DNA of 64,000 bases, taken from positions 1,488,001-1,552,000 of the forward strand of contig JACKMK010000001.1 of the NCBI GenBank assembly GCA_024235395.1. Reading direction: 5' to 3'. This DNA comes from Chromatiaceae bacterium (GTDB taxonomy: Bacteria; Pseudomonadota; Gammaproteobacteria; Chromatiales; Chromatiaceae). The notes under the pieces were generated by a model, which saw only the letters and a program-made list of their open reading frames with translations, ran no database searches and was not told where the DNA came from. A program made the translations under genes and the position numbers. Shown in pieces: positions 1-9,296 of the stretch (the first letter of the stretch is position 1; the number at the start of each line of letters is the position of its first letter).

Positions 1-725
1 CGCTGTTCCTGAGCGACGCGCTGGATGCCGAGCAGGCCGAGGCGGTGCGCGCCCAGATCGCGCAACGCCCGGATATCGCAGAGACCCGGCTGATCGGGCG
101 CTCGCAGGCACTCGACGAGTTCCGCCGCCTGTCGGGTTTCAGTGGCGCGCTCGACCTGCTGGACGAGAATCCGCTGCCCGCACTGGTGCTGGCACGCCCA
201 CGCGACGAGGACCAGGATGCCGCCGCGATCCACCGCATCGCCGAGGAGCTGCAGGCCTACCGCGAGATCGAACTGGCGCAGGTCGACCTGCAGTGGGTCG
301 AACGCCTCGGCGCGATCACACGCACGATAGAGCGCGCAGTCGTGGTCCTGGCGGTACTGCTCGCGGCCGCGGTACTGTTGATCGTCGGCAACACCATCCG
401 CCTCGAGATCCAGAGCCGACACAGCGAGATCGAGGTCGTGAAGCTGGTGGGGGGCACCGATGCGTTCATCCGCCGGCCGTTCCTTTACGAAGGCCTGTGG
501 TACGGCCTGCTCGGCGCGCTCATCGCGCTCGGCCTGGTGCTGACGTCTTTGTATCTGCTCGACGGGCCGGTCGCACGCCTCGCCGGGCTTTATCAGTCGA
601 CCTTTGAACTCGCGGTGATCGACCCCTACAGCCTGCTCGGGATGCTTGTCGGTGGGCCACTGCTCGGCCTGGCCGGCGCGTGGCTCGCGGTCGGCCGGCA
701 TCTGGCCGATATCCAGCCGGAGTAA
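1..725 (+). CDS. ftsX: Cell-division ABC permease FtsX, C-terminal part
   Basis: The gene enters from outside the window; reading from base 3 gives an open frame to the TAA at 723-725. About 240 residues are present: the end of the periplasmic domain followed by three membrane segments (around QWVERLGAI...VVVLAVLLAAAVLLIVGN, LWYGLLGALIALGLVLTSL and the C-terminal GMLVGGPLLGLAGAWLAVG). The charged stretch after the first segment (QSRHSEIEVVKLVGGTDAFI) is the FtsX signature. FtsX works with the ATPase FtsE at the divisome to activate peptidoglycan hydrolases. In gammaproteobacteria ftsX is normally followed directly by rpoH; here rpoH lies 8.6 kb further on. Confidence 0.93.
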   Translation, partial: LFLSDALDAEQAEAVRAQIAQRPDIAETRLIGRSQALDEFRRLSGFSGALDLLDENPLPALVLARPRDEDQDAAAIHRIAEELQAYREIELAQVDLQWVERLGAITRTIERAVVVLAVLLAAAVLLIVGNTIRLEIQSRHSEIEVVKLVGGTDAFIRRPFLYEGLWYGLLGALIALGLVLTSLYLLDGPVARLAGLYQSTFELAVIDPYSLLGMLVGGPLLGLAGAWLAVGRHLADIQPE

Positions 726-948
726 CGCCGCGGCCGGCACGACGCGGATTGTGGTAGCGTCCGTCTGGGACGATCGCCCGAAGGCACTCAGGTCGACGGC
801 GCGCCGGCTGGATGCGCGGACCTGACCGACCCCGTCTCTCGGGTACCCCTCGTTGGGCATCCAGACGCTGCGCTTTGACGCATCCCGCGGCGCGGCATGT
901 GCCATGCTTCCTCCTTGGTTGGGCATAGACCGGCCAAGGGACACCGCA

Positions 949-1731
949 ATGAAAGACACCTGGCAATCCGGTAGTGCGTACGAGCGTTACATGGGCCGCT
1001 GGAGCCGGCGCGTCGCCGAGGCATTCGTCGACTGGCTGTCGCCCAAGAGCGGCTTGAGATGGTTGGACGTCGGGTGTGGATCGGGGGCCCTCAGCGAGGC
1101 GGCGATCGAGCGGCACGAACCCGCTTCCGTGACAGCTGTCGACCAGTCAGAAGGTTTCGTGCGCACGGCTTCCCGGCGGCTTGGTGTCCGTGCGACCTGT
1201 ACGGTCGGAGATGCATTGTTGCTGCCCCTCGACGACGCCTCGTGCGATATCGCAGTGTCCGGACTGGTACTGAATTTCATCGGTGAACCGGCAAGGGTGC
1301 TGAGCGAGATGCGGCGCGTGACCGGCAGAGACGGTACCGTCGCGGTCTATATCTGGGATTACGCCGGGAAGATGGACCTCTTGACCACGTTCTGGGATGC
1401 CGTCGTTGGGCTCGACCCCGATGCCTCGGGGCTTCACGAGGGGCGACGCTTCCGGGATGCAAACGCCGCTGCGTTGTCCGAGACCTTCAGGCAGGCCGGC
1501 CTATGCGCAATCGAGACGACGCCTATTGAGATCGCTACGGACTTCGTTGATTTCGACGACTACTGGACACCGTTGCTCGGTGGTCAGGGACCGGCACCGA
1601 CCTATGTCTCAAGCCTGGAGGCGGCGGACCGGGACAGGCTGCGGGAACTGTTGCGTCGAAGCCTCCCGGTCCAGCAGGATGGCTCCATTTCGCTGACCGC
1701 GCGCGCCTGGGCGATCAAAGGCGTAGCGTGA
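949..1731 (+). CDS. Class I SAM-dependent methyltransferase
   Basis: A 260-residue Rossmann-fold methyltransferase of the UbiE/methyltransferase-11 type. The SAM-binding glycine motif is LDVGCGSGAL near residue 39, followed by an acidic residue in VTAVDQSEG and the motif IAVSGLVLNFIGEP. The frame stays open upstream to 853, but the ATG at 949 has an AAGGG ribosome-binding site about 8 bases before it and fits the family start. The substrate cannot be told from sequence. It stands alone between ftsX and a rhodanese gene and is part of the material separating ftsX from rpoH. Confidence 0.85.
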   Translation: MKDTWQSGSAYERYMGRWSRRVAEAFVDWLSPKSGLRWLDVGCGSGALSEAAIERHEPASVTAVDQSEGFVRTASRRLGVRATCTVGDALLLPLDDASCDIAVSGLVLNFIGEPARVLSEMRRVTGRDGTVAVYIWDYAGKMDLLTTFWDAVVGLDPDASGLHEGRRFRDANAAALSETFRQAGLCAIETTPIEIATDFVDFDDYWTPLLGGQGPAPTYVSSLEAADRDRLRELLRRSLPVQQDGSISLTARAWAIKGVA

Positions 1732-1888
1732 TACGGACGGATTTTCGGGCGCCCACGCCGGTGGGACAGCCCCTGCAGGGACGCGAGGTGAATGCGAGGC
1801 CGATCCCCCTGAGGTACGGCACAGTCCGGCAAAGCTGGGCGAACGCGACGGCGTTCGCCGAACCACTCACTGTCTTGCGGAGCACAAT

Positions 1889-2356
1889 ATGCACAGCCGT
1901 TTCACAGTCGCGCTGCTACTTTTGCCATTCTGCGTCGCCATGGCCGAAGAGAACCCGGCCCTCGAGGCCATCCAGGAGTACATGGACTTTGCAGAGTACT
2001 CCGAAGGTTCAATCTCCACCGACCAGCTCGCCTCGATCGATTCGGACGGGATCTTCTTCGTCGATACCCGCAACCAGGGGCAGTACGACGAGGGCCACAT
2101 ACCCGGTGCGGTCAACATCGAATGGCGGCAGATACTCGCGCGTCGCGACGAGATCCCGACCGACAGGCCGGTGGTCCTGTACTGCGAGACGGGTCTGTTG
2201 TCGTCCAAGGCGCATTTCGCGTTGCGACTCGCCGGCCGCGACAACGTGAAGGTGCTCTGGGGTGGTTACCTCATGTGGAGTGCGCGGCACAGCTTTGAAG
2301 AGGCGCAGCAGCAGACCAGGACCACACCGGCCAGCACCGATCGCCCGACCCCTTGA
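1889..2356 (+). CDS. Periplasmic single-domain rhodanese
   Basis: A 155-residue protein with a clear signal peptide (residues 1-19, cleavage after AMA) and one rhodanese domain from about residue 42 to 140. The signature DTRNQGQYDEGHIPGAVNI and the catalytic-loop cysteine C99 (VVLYCETGLLSS) are intact, so sulfurtransferase activity or sulfane-sulfur binding outside the cytoplasm is plausible. The C-terminal 15 residues are polar and probably disordered. No operon partner is evident. A role in sulfur handling would suit a sulfur oxidiser, but that is inference. Confidence 0.87.
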   Translation: MHSRFTVALLLLPFCVAMAEENPALEAIQEYMDFAEYSEGSISTDQLASIDSDGIFFVDTRNQGQYDEGHIPGAVNIEWRQILARRDEIPTDRPVVLYCETGLLSSKAHFALRLAGRDNVKVLWGGYLMWSARHSFEEAQQQTRTTPASTDRPTP

Positions 2357-2529
2357 ATCTCAGTGAACCGGGGCATTGTGCCCCTGTCCGACGGGCCTTG
2401 CGGCACCGCGCCTCGCCGACCGATCGGTAGCAACGCGGGAGGCGTCCGGCCTGTGGGACGCTAGCGACGGGCGCCGACCCCGAGCAGCCGCTTGCCTCGT
2501 ACAGGGCAATGGCGGTTCGCCGACAAAAT

Positions 2530-2561
2530 CGGACAAACCAAAACCCCGCCGAAGCGGGGTT
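2530..2561 (-). terminator. Rho-independent terminator of the first PEP-CTERM gene
   Basis: Bases 2542-2549 (AACCCCGC) pair perfectly with 2554-2561 (GCGGGGTT) around a CGAA tetraloop. On the minus strand the stem is followed by TTTTGGTTTG, giving an intrinsic terminator 40 bases past the stop codon of the minus-strand gene. Confidence 0.85.
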
Positions 2562-2600
2562 CACGTCTGATATCTGATACCGGCTACCGCTCAGCTCAGC

Positions 2601-3287
2601 TCAGCTCAGCTTTCGGCGGATGAACCCCAGACCGAGCAAGCCCATTCCAAACAGCGCCAGAGGGGCGGGAACCGGAACGGCACCATCTACGATCTCGACC
2701 GTATCAAACGCCTTCACTCCGCTGAAACCACGAAACGCGATACCACCGCTACTCGAAAACGAGACTGTACTGCTGACGGAATTCAGGAGCGTCGTACCAT
2801 CGCTGTCATAAAGATTGCCCGTGACAGCACCGGCAGCACCCCAGACTACTTCAGCTCGATACCAATGATCCGCAAGAAAGGCCTGCGCGACCGAGTCGAG
2901 TTCGGAGAAGCCAAAGCCAAAGTTGTCTTGGAAGCGAATGTCTCCGGTATTCGGAGCCAGCACGAAACTCTGCGTCCCCCCTGCACCGGTCCCGAACCCG
3001 AAATAAGCACGGCCTTCGCTTGTATCGGCAAATTGAATCCAGACGGAGAGCGTATCCCCCGCCGAGACCAGTGAGTCGGTTCGGTAAATCCATTCGCCCG
3101 CATCGGTCCCCAGACCGAAACTTCCGTCGTGCGCATGCGCAGCGGAGAGGGTACCGCTCGCGTTATTGGCGTAACCGGCGATTCCGCCTTCGAAATCCTC
3201 GATGACCGTCGCATTCACATTCGAAGAGAAAACAAATGCCGCCAGCAATGCCAAAGCTACTGCGTGGATATTCATTCTTATTGCCAT
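2601..3287 (-). CDS. PEP-CTERM-type secreted protein (VPAP variant)
   Basis: A 228-residue exported protein. Residues 1-26 form a signal peptide ending near NVNA. The middle is a Gly/Ser-rich beta domain with LamG-like composition (DFEGGIAGYANNASG..., SVWIQFADTSEGRAYFGFG). The C-terminus has the exosortase sorting tripartite signal: VPVPAP, a hydrophobic helix (LALFGMGLLGLGF) and a basic tail (IRRK). The sorting box reads PAP rather than PEP. Such proteins are processed by an exosortase at the inner membrane and often go to the surface or matrix; the exosortase is not in this window. The start could also be the ATG at 3275. The coding end lies in four tandem TCAGC units (2591-2610). A sigma-54 promoter lies upstream. 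Confidence 0.82.
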   Translation of the reverse strand: MAIRMNIHAVALALLAAFVFSSNVNATVIEDFEGGIAGYANNASGTLSAAHAHDGSFGLGTDAGEWIYRTDSLVSAGDTLSVWIQFADTSEGRAYFGFGTGAGGTQSFVLAPNTGDIRFQDNFGFGFSELDSVAQAFLADHWYRAEVVWGAAGAVTGNLYDSDGTTLLNSVSSTVSFSSSGGIAFRGFSGVKAFDTVEIVDGAVPVPAPLALFGMGLLGLGFIRRKLS

Positions 3288-3329
3288 TCTCCGTCCCCAA
3301 AGACTCGCTCAAAACAATTCGTATCAACG

Positions 3330-3345
3330 AGCAAATTCTATGCCG
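3330..3345 (-). promoter_or_regulatory. Sigma-54 (-24/-12) promoter of the first PEP-CTERM gene
   Basis: Read on the minus strand the sequence is CGGCATA-GAAT-TTGCT. The invariant GG and GC dinucleotides are exactly 12 bases apart, and 9 of 12 defined bases of the sigma-54 consensus TGGCACG-N4-TTGCW match. It would start transcription about 30 bases upstream of the start codon. Confidence 0.68.
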
Positions 3346-3857
3346 ATAAAAATCTTCGTTTATTATTCAGTACTTTGCATGATTTCGATTGGAAAACACC
3401 CGCCATCAGCGGGAAAGGTGTAAAAGAAATCGGCAGCGTGGGCAATTCCCACCGCCGGTTGAAAGCGGACCGTTCGTCGCAATCTGCGGACCCCGCTTTG
3501 GGCAGATATTCGGTGAAGGAGCCCGGATCTCCCCATTTGCTCGCAGATTGCATGTGCGGGAAGCGTTGGCGAAGTGGTCCGTGAGCGAATGGAAAGTAGA
3601 CGCGGGTTGACCTTCGTGTTCCGCCCAAGCGGACATCGCCTTCCGGCTTGTGGGTATGCGGGTCGCCAGTCCCGCATCAGTACCGAGGCCGGGCAGAGCC
3701 ATCACGGCATTCCCAACGCGGGCATTCTCCGCCGGTGCGCCTGCGGGTTTCGGCCAACACCGGACCTCGGCGATTTGCGATTGGCGGATGTCAGAAAACT
3801 TTACGCAGTTGGAGGCGGCAGTGATCTCGCCAGCTGCAAGTACATGATTTTATTGCA
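3346..3857. other. Shared 0.5-kb control region between two PEP-CTERM genes
   Basis: No convincing gene lies here; the overlapping open frames lack ribosome-binding sites and family features. The left part is AT-rich (3346-3390). Several perfect short inverted repeats are visible: CCCGC/GCGGG at 3403-3417, GTGGG/CCCAC around 3438-3452, and ATGCGGG/CCCGCAT at 3656-3677 with an 8-base loop. It lies between two outward-facing sigma-54 promoters, so upstream activator sites are expected in it. No known riboswitch or RNA family was recognised. Confidence 0.5.
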
Positions 3858-3873
3858 TGGCACAAATCGTGCT
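3858..3873 (+). promoter_or_regulatory. Sigma-54 (-24/-12) promoter of the second PEP-CTERM gene
   Basis: TGGCACA-AATC-GTGCT matches 10 of 12 defined bases of the sigma-54 consensus, with the GG and GC elements at the required 12-base spacing. The predicted start near 3884 leaves a leader of about 48 bases before the ATG at 3932. Confidence 0.75.
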
Positions 3874-3931
3874 CGCCATCTCTCATTCCCGACAAAACGC
3901 AGAAAAAACAAATTTCCGGAGGCGAATAACG

Positions 3932-4558
3932 ATGGGTCCACTGAAGGTTTTTATTGCTGCCGCAGCGCTAAGTGTGCCAATGCAGGCATTGGCAATTCCT
4001 GCTCTGACCAGTTTTAGTGGCGGCATCAACGCGACGTCTGGCAGTGACCAACTCTACGGCTGGGTATTTGATGTCAATTCGGCCGTAAACGTCACAGCAC
4101 TTGGTGCTTTTGACGATGACCTCGACGGTATGGCTGTCAGTCATGATATCGGGATCTTTCGTGTCTCCGACCAGACCCTGGTCGCTTCGACTACGCTCGG
4201 TGCCGGAACAGGCGGGTTTCTTGACGGCGACTTCCGATACGGGACGCTGTCGAGCGACGTCCTGTTGTCGGTTGGGCGTTACCAGATACTGATGACCATG
4301 CCGAGCGGAAATGCCGACCTCCAGTCCATCACCAACACCGTGGTCTCTACTGCTGCAGAGATCGACTACGTGACCAGTGCGTTCGACGAGGGCAGCTCCC
4401 TCCACTACGTCACAAGCTGGGGTGCGTTTGCAGAAGGCATGTTTGGGCCGAATTTCCAGTTCGACGCGGCGGTTCCCGAGCCCATGACCTTGGCATTGAT
4501 GGGCTTAGGCCTTGCCGGTATCGGGTATAAGCAGCGTCGCGACAAGAAAGCTGCATAG
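3932..4558 (+). CDS. PEP-CTERM secreted protein, DUF4082-like body
   Basis: A 208-residue exported protein with a signal peptide (residues 1-22, ending ALA). The beta-rich body contains LGAFDDDLDGMAVSHDIGIF, resembling bacterial DUF4082-type domains. The C-terminal sorting signal is canonical: VPEP, hydrophobic TLALMGLGLAGIGY, then KQRRDKK. The ATG at 3932 has a CCGGAGG ribosome-binding site 9 bases upstream, so it is preferred over the longer frame starting at 3857. It is predicted to be anchored and then released by an exosortase, as a surface or matrix protein. The sigma-54 promoter upstream matches what is known of PrsK/PrsR-RpoN control of PEP-CTERM genes in floc-forming bacteria. Confidence 0.85.
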   Translation: MGPLKVFIAAAALSVPMQALAIPALTSFSGGINATSGSDQLYGWVFDVNSAVNVTALGAFDDDLDGMAVSHDIGIFRVSDQTLVASTTLGAGTGGFLDGDFRYGTLSSDVLLSVGRYQILMTMPSGNADLQSITNTVVSTAAEIDYVTSAFDEGSSLHYVTSWGAFAEGMFGPNFQFDAAVPEPMTLALMGLGLAGIGYKQRRDKKAA

Positions 4559-4585
4559 CGAAGAATCGGACAACCCCCTTATTCG

Positions 4586-4618
4586 ACCCCACTACGGTTA
4601 GCCCTGGTGGGGTTTTCC
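4586..4618 (+). terminator. Intrinsic terminator after the second PEP-CTERM gene
   Basis: ACCCCAC (4586-4592) pairs with GTGGGGT (4607-4613) across a 14-base loop, and the stem runs into a TTTT tract. It lies between the plus-strand PEP-CTERM gene and the end of the convergent sdhB. Confidence 0.65.
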
Positions 4619-4635
4619 TTGGTCGCCGTGCCCGC

Positions 4636-5420
4636 TCACTCCTCGTGCTCGTGCGGGCCGGCCAACTCGACGAACTCGCGGCTGGTCAGTGCCGCGGTGA
4701 GGAACTCGCGGTTCAGCTGCGCGATGAAGCGCACCGGGATTTGCTTCGGGCAGGCCTCGGCGCAGGCGTAGTGATTGCTGCAGTTGCCGAATCCGGCATC
4801 GTCCATCGCCTCGACCATGCCGATCACCCGTCGCACACGCTCCGGTCTGCCCTGCGGCAGCAGTGCCAGCTGCACGACCTTGGCCGCGGTGAACAGCATC
4901 GCGGAGCCGTTCGGACAGGCGGCGACACAGGCCCCGCAACCGATGCAGGCGGCGGCCTCGAACGCCGCGTCGGCGGCCTGCTTGGCGATCGTCAGCGCAT
5001 GCGCATCCGGCGCCGAGCCGGTGTTCACCGAGACATAGCCGCCGGCCTGGATAACGCGATCGAGCGCGGCGCGATCGACGATCAGGTCGCGCAGCACCGG
5101 GAAGGCACGCGCCCGCCAGGGTTCGACGGTGATCTCGCTGCCGTCGACGAAATGGCGCATGTACAACTGGCAGGTAGTCGTGCCCGGCAGCGGCCCGTGT
5201 GGATCGCCGTTGATCACCATCGCACAGGAGCCACAGATCCCCTCGCGACAGTCGTGGTCGAACGCGATCGGCGGTTCGCCCTGACCGATCAGGCCCTGGT
5301 TCAACACGTCGAGCATCTCCAGGAACGACAGGTCCGGACTGATGTCATGCACCCGGTAGGTAACAAAGCCACCTGGATCGGCCGCGCCGTGTTGTCGCCA
5401 GATGTGCAGCATGAACTCCA

Positions 5421-5421
<1 letters not shown>
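4636..5421 (-). CDS. sdhB: Succinate dehydrogenase/fumarate reductase iron-sulfur subunit
   Basis: A 261-residue electron-transfer subunit of a type-B succinate:quinone oxidoreductase. The N-terminal plant-ferredoxin domain carries the [2Fe-2S] ligands CREGICGSC and a following Cys in TTTCQLY. The C-terminal domain has CIGCGACVAACP and CSNHYACAEACP for the [4Fe-4S] and [3Fe-4S] centres. It moves electrons from the flavin of SdhA to the heme/quinone site of SdhC. Its start overlaps the sdhA stop codon by one base (TGATG), showing translational coupling. Gene order C-A-B and the sequence resemble the Bacillus/epsilonproteobacterial/Bacteroidetes type, not the usual gammaproteobacterial sdhCDAB. 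Confidence 0.93.
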
Positions 5422-7343
<1,922 letters not shown>

Positions 7344-7344
7344 C

Positions 7345-8028
7345 TCAGCCGCCTCCAGTGAAGGCGCCGGCAAGCACCAGCACGGGGATCGCCGCGAATC
7401 CGCCGACAACCAACAGCGTCAGCGTGGGCGCCAGGACCCGGATCAGGCCCTGGTAGCTGTCATGGTTGAATCCCAGGGTCTGGAACAGCCCCTCGATCGC
7501 ATGTACCAGGTGCAGACCTAGCAGGGCCATCGCGAACAGATAGAGCCCTGCGGTGAGCGGATCGCTAAACGCGGTGACCACCATCCCATAGACGTCTACC
7601 CGCCCGGCCGCGTCGTACAGCGGCTCGACCCGTGGACCGACCGCGTGCAGCGTCAGGTGCAGCAGATGAAAGGCCACGAAGACGATCAACAGGCCGCCAC
7701 TGACCACCATCAGGCGTCCAGGCAGACGGGTGCCGAGACGCGCGATATACCGATAGCGCAGCGGCCGGGCCGCACGGTTCTCGCGCGCCAGGCGCAACGC
7801 TGTCAGCACGTGGGCGAGGAACAACGCGAGCAGTGCGAGACGGAAACCCCACAACAGCGGATGCCCTTGCAGCCAGTCGGCGTAACCATTCAGGGCATCG
7901 GGTCCCTTGAGGATCAACAGATTGCCCGCGGCATGCACGAACAGGAAACCGACCAACAGGGTGCCCGTCGCGGCCACGACGAGCTTGCGACCGATCGAGG
8001 TGCGAAACAGCCGAATCAGTCGATTCAC
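7345..8028 (-). CDS. sdhC: Succinate dehydrogenase/fumarate reductase cytochrome b subunit, single-polypeptide type B
   Basis: A 227-residue protein with five predicted membrane helices (about residues 15-40, 58-82, 106-130, 157-180 and 195-220). Candidate heme ligands are H32, H73, H121/H124 and H173/H176, the pattern of di-heme type-B cytochrome b. One polypeptide replaces the SdhC-SdhD pair of type-C enzymes. The start is GTG at 8028 (VNRLIRLF), with only a weak ribosome-binding site. Type-B di-heme enzymes are usually tied to menaquinone, yet ubiC and ubiA occur in this window, so the quinone partner is an open point. Confidence 0.9.
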   Translation of the reverse strand: MNRLIRLFRTSIGRKLVVAATGTLLVGFLFVHAAGNLLILKGPDALNGYADWLQGHPLLWGFRLALLALFLAHVLTALRLARENRAARPLRYRYIARLGTRLPGRLMVVSGGLLIVFVAFHLLHLTLHAVGPRVEPLYDAAGRVDVYGMVVTAFSDPLTAGLYLFAMALLGLHLVHAIEGLFQTLGFNHDSYQGLIRVLAPTLTLLVVGGFAAIPVLVLAGAFTGGG

Positions 8029-8161
8029 GTCGCTGTCAGCCTGTCGTCGATGAACGGGGATCGGCCCATGGACTCCAACAATAACCTATCCGCACGCCGG
8101 CGCGCGCCCCATGGATCCGGTTCGTGGATGCAGCCGGCGCAGGGGCCGGTCAGGATGGGCG

Positions 8162-8965
8162 TCAACGCTCCTCGGCACGCTGCAGATACGGCCGACCGGA
8201 GGCGGCGCCGGAGCGCACCAGGTAGTCGAGTATCGCCGGCTCAACCTTGATGCCACGCCGGTTCAGCGCCTCGTTGCCGAACAGCACGTTGAATTCCAGC
8301 AGCCACGGGTGATCCCCGTCGAGGATCAGATCGAACCCCGCATGATCGATGCCGAGCGCGGTCGCGACCTGTTCGACCAGGCGCAGAGCGCCCGGCGGGA
8401 TCGCGTCGAAATCGGCCAGTCCGCCGCAGGCGACGTTGTGATGGAATCCGTCGCCACCACGCCGCCAATAGGCAGCGATTATTCGGTCGCCAACCCAGAC
8501 CACGCGCAGATCGGCCTCCGACGGCAGGTACTCCTGTGCGTACAGTACGGCGCTGTTGGCGGTCCAGTCGCGCAACGCCGCGACGGTCTCGAGCAGCGCC
8601 ACACCGCGCCCCATGGAACTGCGCGGTTCCTTGACCACGACCGGCAGACCGAGTTCGTCGACGACCCTCTCGACCGCGTTCGCATTGGCCGGCAGGATCA
8701 GGGTGCGCGGCACATGCTGTGGCGCAACCGCCTGGAAGGCCCGTGTCATCTCGATCTTGTCGTACCCCAGGTCGTAGCTCGCGGGACTCGGAAACACCCG
8801 TCGCCGCAGCGCATAACACAGTACGTTCAGCTGCCAGCTCTCAGGGAACAGCACGACGTCCGCATCGAGGACGCGTTGGCGCTGATCGAACATCTGCTCC
8901 GGTTTGAGGTAGCCGACACCGGGCAGACCCAGCGTGCGGTAGGGATTGAACGACAACAGGCGCAT
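8162..8965 (-). CDS. RimK/LysX-like ATP-grasp ligase
   Basis: A 267-residue ATP-grasp protein. The central lobe has LPVVVKEPRSSMGRGVALLE (the ATP-binding lysine and Gly-rich loop) and the C-terminal metal-binding motif is LLEFNVLFGNEALNRRG, where the family usually has E-x-N-x-x-P/F. The N-terminal domain (SFNPYRTLGLPGVGYLKPEQMFDQR) is poorly conserved with RimK. Family members join an acyl-phosphate to an amine, for instance adding amino acids to proteins or small peptides; the substrate is unknown here. It sits between sdhC and the divergent rpoH, alone on its strand. Confidence 0.78.
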   Translation of the reverse strand: MRLLSFNPYRTLGLPGVGYLKPEQMFDQRQRVLDADVVLFPESWQLNVLCYALRRRVFPSPASYDLGYDKIEMTRAFQAVAPQHVPRTLILPANANAVERVVDELGLPVVVKEPRSSMGRGVALLETVAALRDWTANSAVLYAQEYLPSEADLRVVWVGDRIIAAYWRRGGDGFHHNVACGGLADFDAIPPGALRLVEQVATALGIDHAGFDLILDGDHPWLLEFNVLFGNEALNRRGIKVEPAILDYLVRSGAASGRPYLQRAEER

Positions 8966-9183
8966 ACACCGAGAGAGCGAGGACCGAGGGAACCGGACGC
9001 GGACACGGCCGGCGCGCGCTTTTTACGCCGCGGCTATCCCGCCGTCAATGGGCCGCGGCGCCGGACGGCCTCAAGGTGGCCCTCCGCGGACCGCTAACCC
9101 GCGACGGGGACCGCCCAACGGGCCGGAGATGCCCGAAGCTTGGTTCAAAACCATGATTTTTATCAGATAGTTACCAAGATCCC
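8966..9183. other. Upstream part of the rpoH intergenic region
   Basis: No gene is supported here. GCCGCGGC, itself a palindrome, occurs twice in the stretch 9031-9060. GGTTCAAAACC, a short inverted repeat, lies near 9143-9153. The base composition shifts from GC-rich to AT-rich towards the rpoH promoters. Confidence 0.4.
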
Positions 9184-9212
9184 GGAACTTCTCCGAGGGC
9201 TTGGCACTCTGA
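9184..9212 (+). promoter_or_regulatory. Sigma-E-type promoter of rpoH
   Basis: GGAACTT (9184-9190) is a perfect sigma-E -35 element and TCTGA (9208-9212) a perfect -10, with a 17-base spacer. Escherichia coli rpoH P3, a sigma-E promoter, has GAACTT and TCTGA with a spacer of 16. The -10 lies inside the first CIRCE element. Confidence 0.72.
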
Positions 9213-9227
9213 CAGACGGACTGCTAA
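9201..9227 (+). promoter_or_regulatory. CIRCE element 1 (HrcA operator) upstream of rpoH
   Basis: TTGGCACTC at 9201-9209 and GACTGCTAA at 9219-9227 are separated by exactly nine bases. Against the CIRCE consensus TTAGCACTC-N9-GAGTGCTAA each half has one mismatch, 16 of 18 in all. It covers the -10 and probable start of the sigma-E promoter. Confidence 0.82.
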
Positions 9228-9234
9228 AAAACGA

Positions 9235-9261
9235 TTGGCAGTCCCTCATAACGAGTGCTAA
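9235..9261 (+). promoter_or_regulatory. CIRCE element 2 (HrcA operator) upstream of rpoH
   Basis: TTGGCAGTC at 9235-9243 and GAGTGCTAA at 9253-9261 with exactly nine bases between: 7 of 9 and 9 of 9 matches to the CIRCE consensus. Its centre is 34 bp from that of element 1, and it ends 35 bases before the rpoH start codon. Confidence 0.85.
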
Positions 9262-9264
9262 ATT
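9235..9264 (+). promoter_or_regulatory. Sigma-70-type promoter of rpoH
   Basis: TTGGCA (9235-9240) as -35 and TAAATT (9259-9264) as -10 with an 18-base spacer, nearly superimposed on CIRCE element 2. Binding of HrcA would occupy the whole promoter. Confidence 0.5.
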
Positions 9265-9296
9265 CGAATTGGAAGAAGGATTTAGGAAGGGGATAG

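Noticed and set aside
2591..2610. Four TCAGC units at the end of the first PEP-CTERM gene as a phase-variation tract
   Set aside because: The stop codon is reached within the first units, so loss or gain of a unit would leave the protein end unchanged; four copies are also few.
3574..4017. 147-codon frame before the second PEP-CTERM gene
   Set aside because: It runs into the PEP-CTERM gene out of frame, lacks a ribosome-binding site and crosses the sigma-54 promoter.
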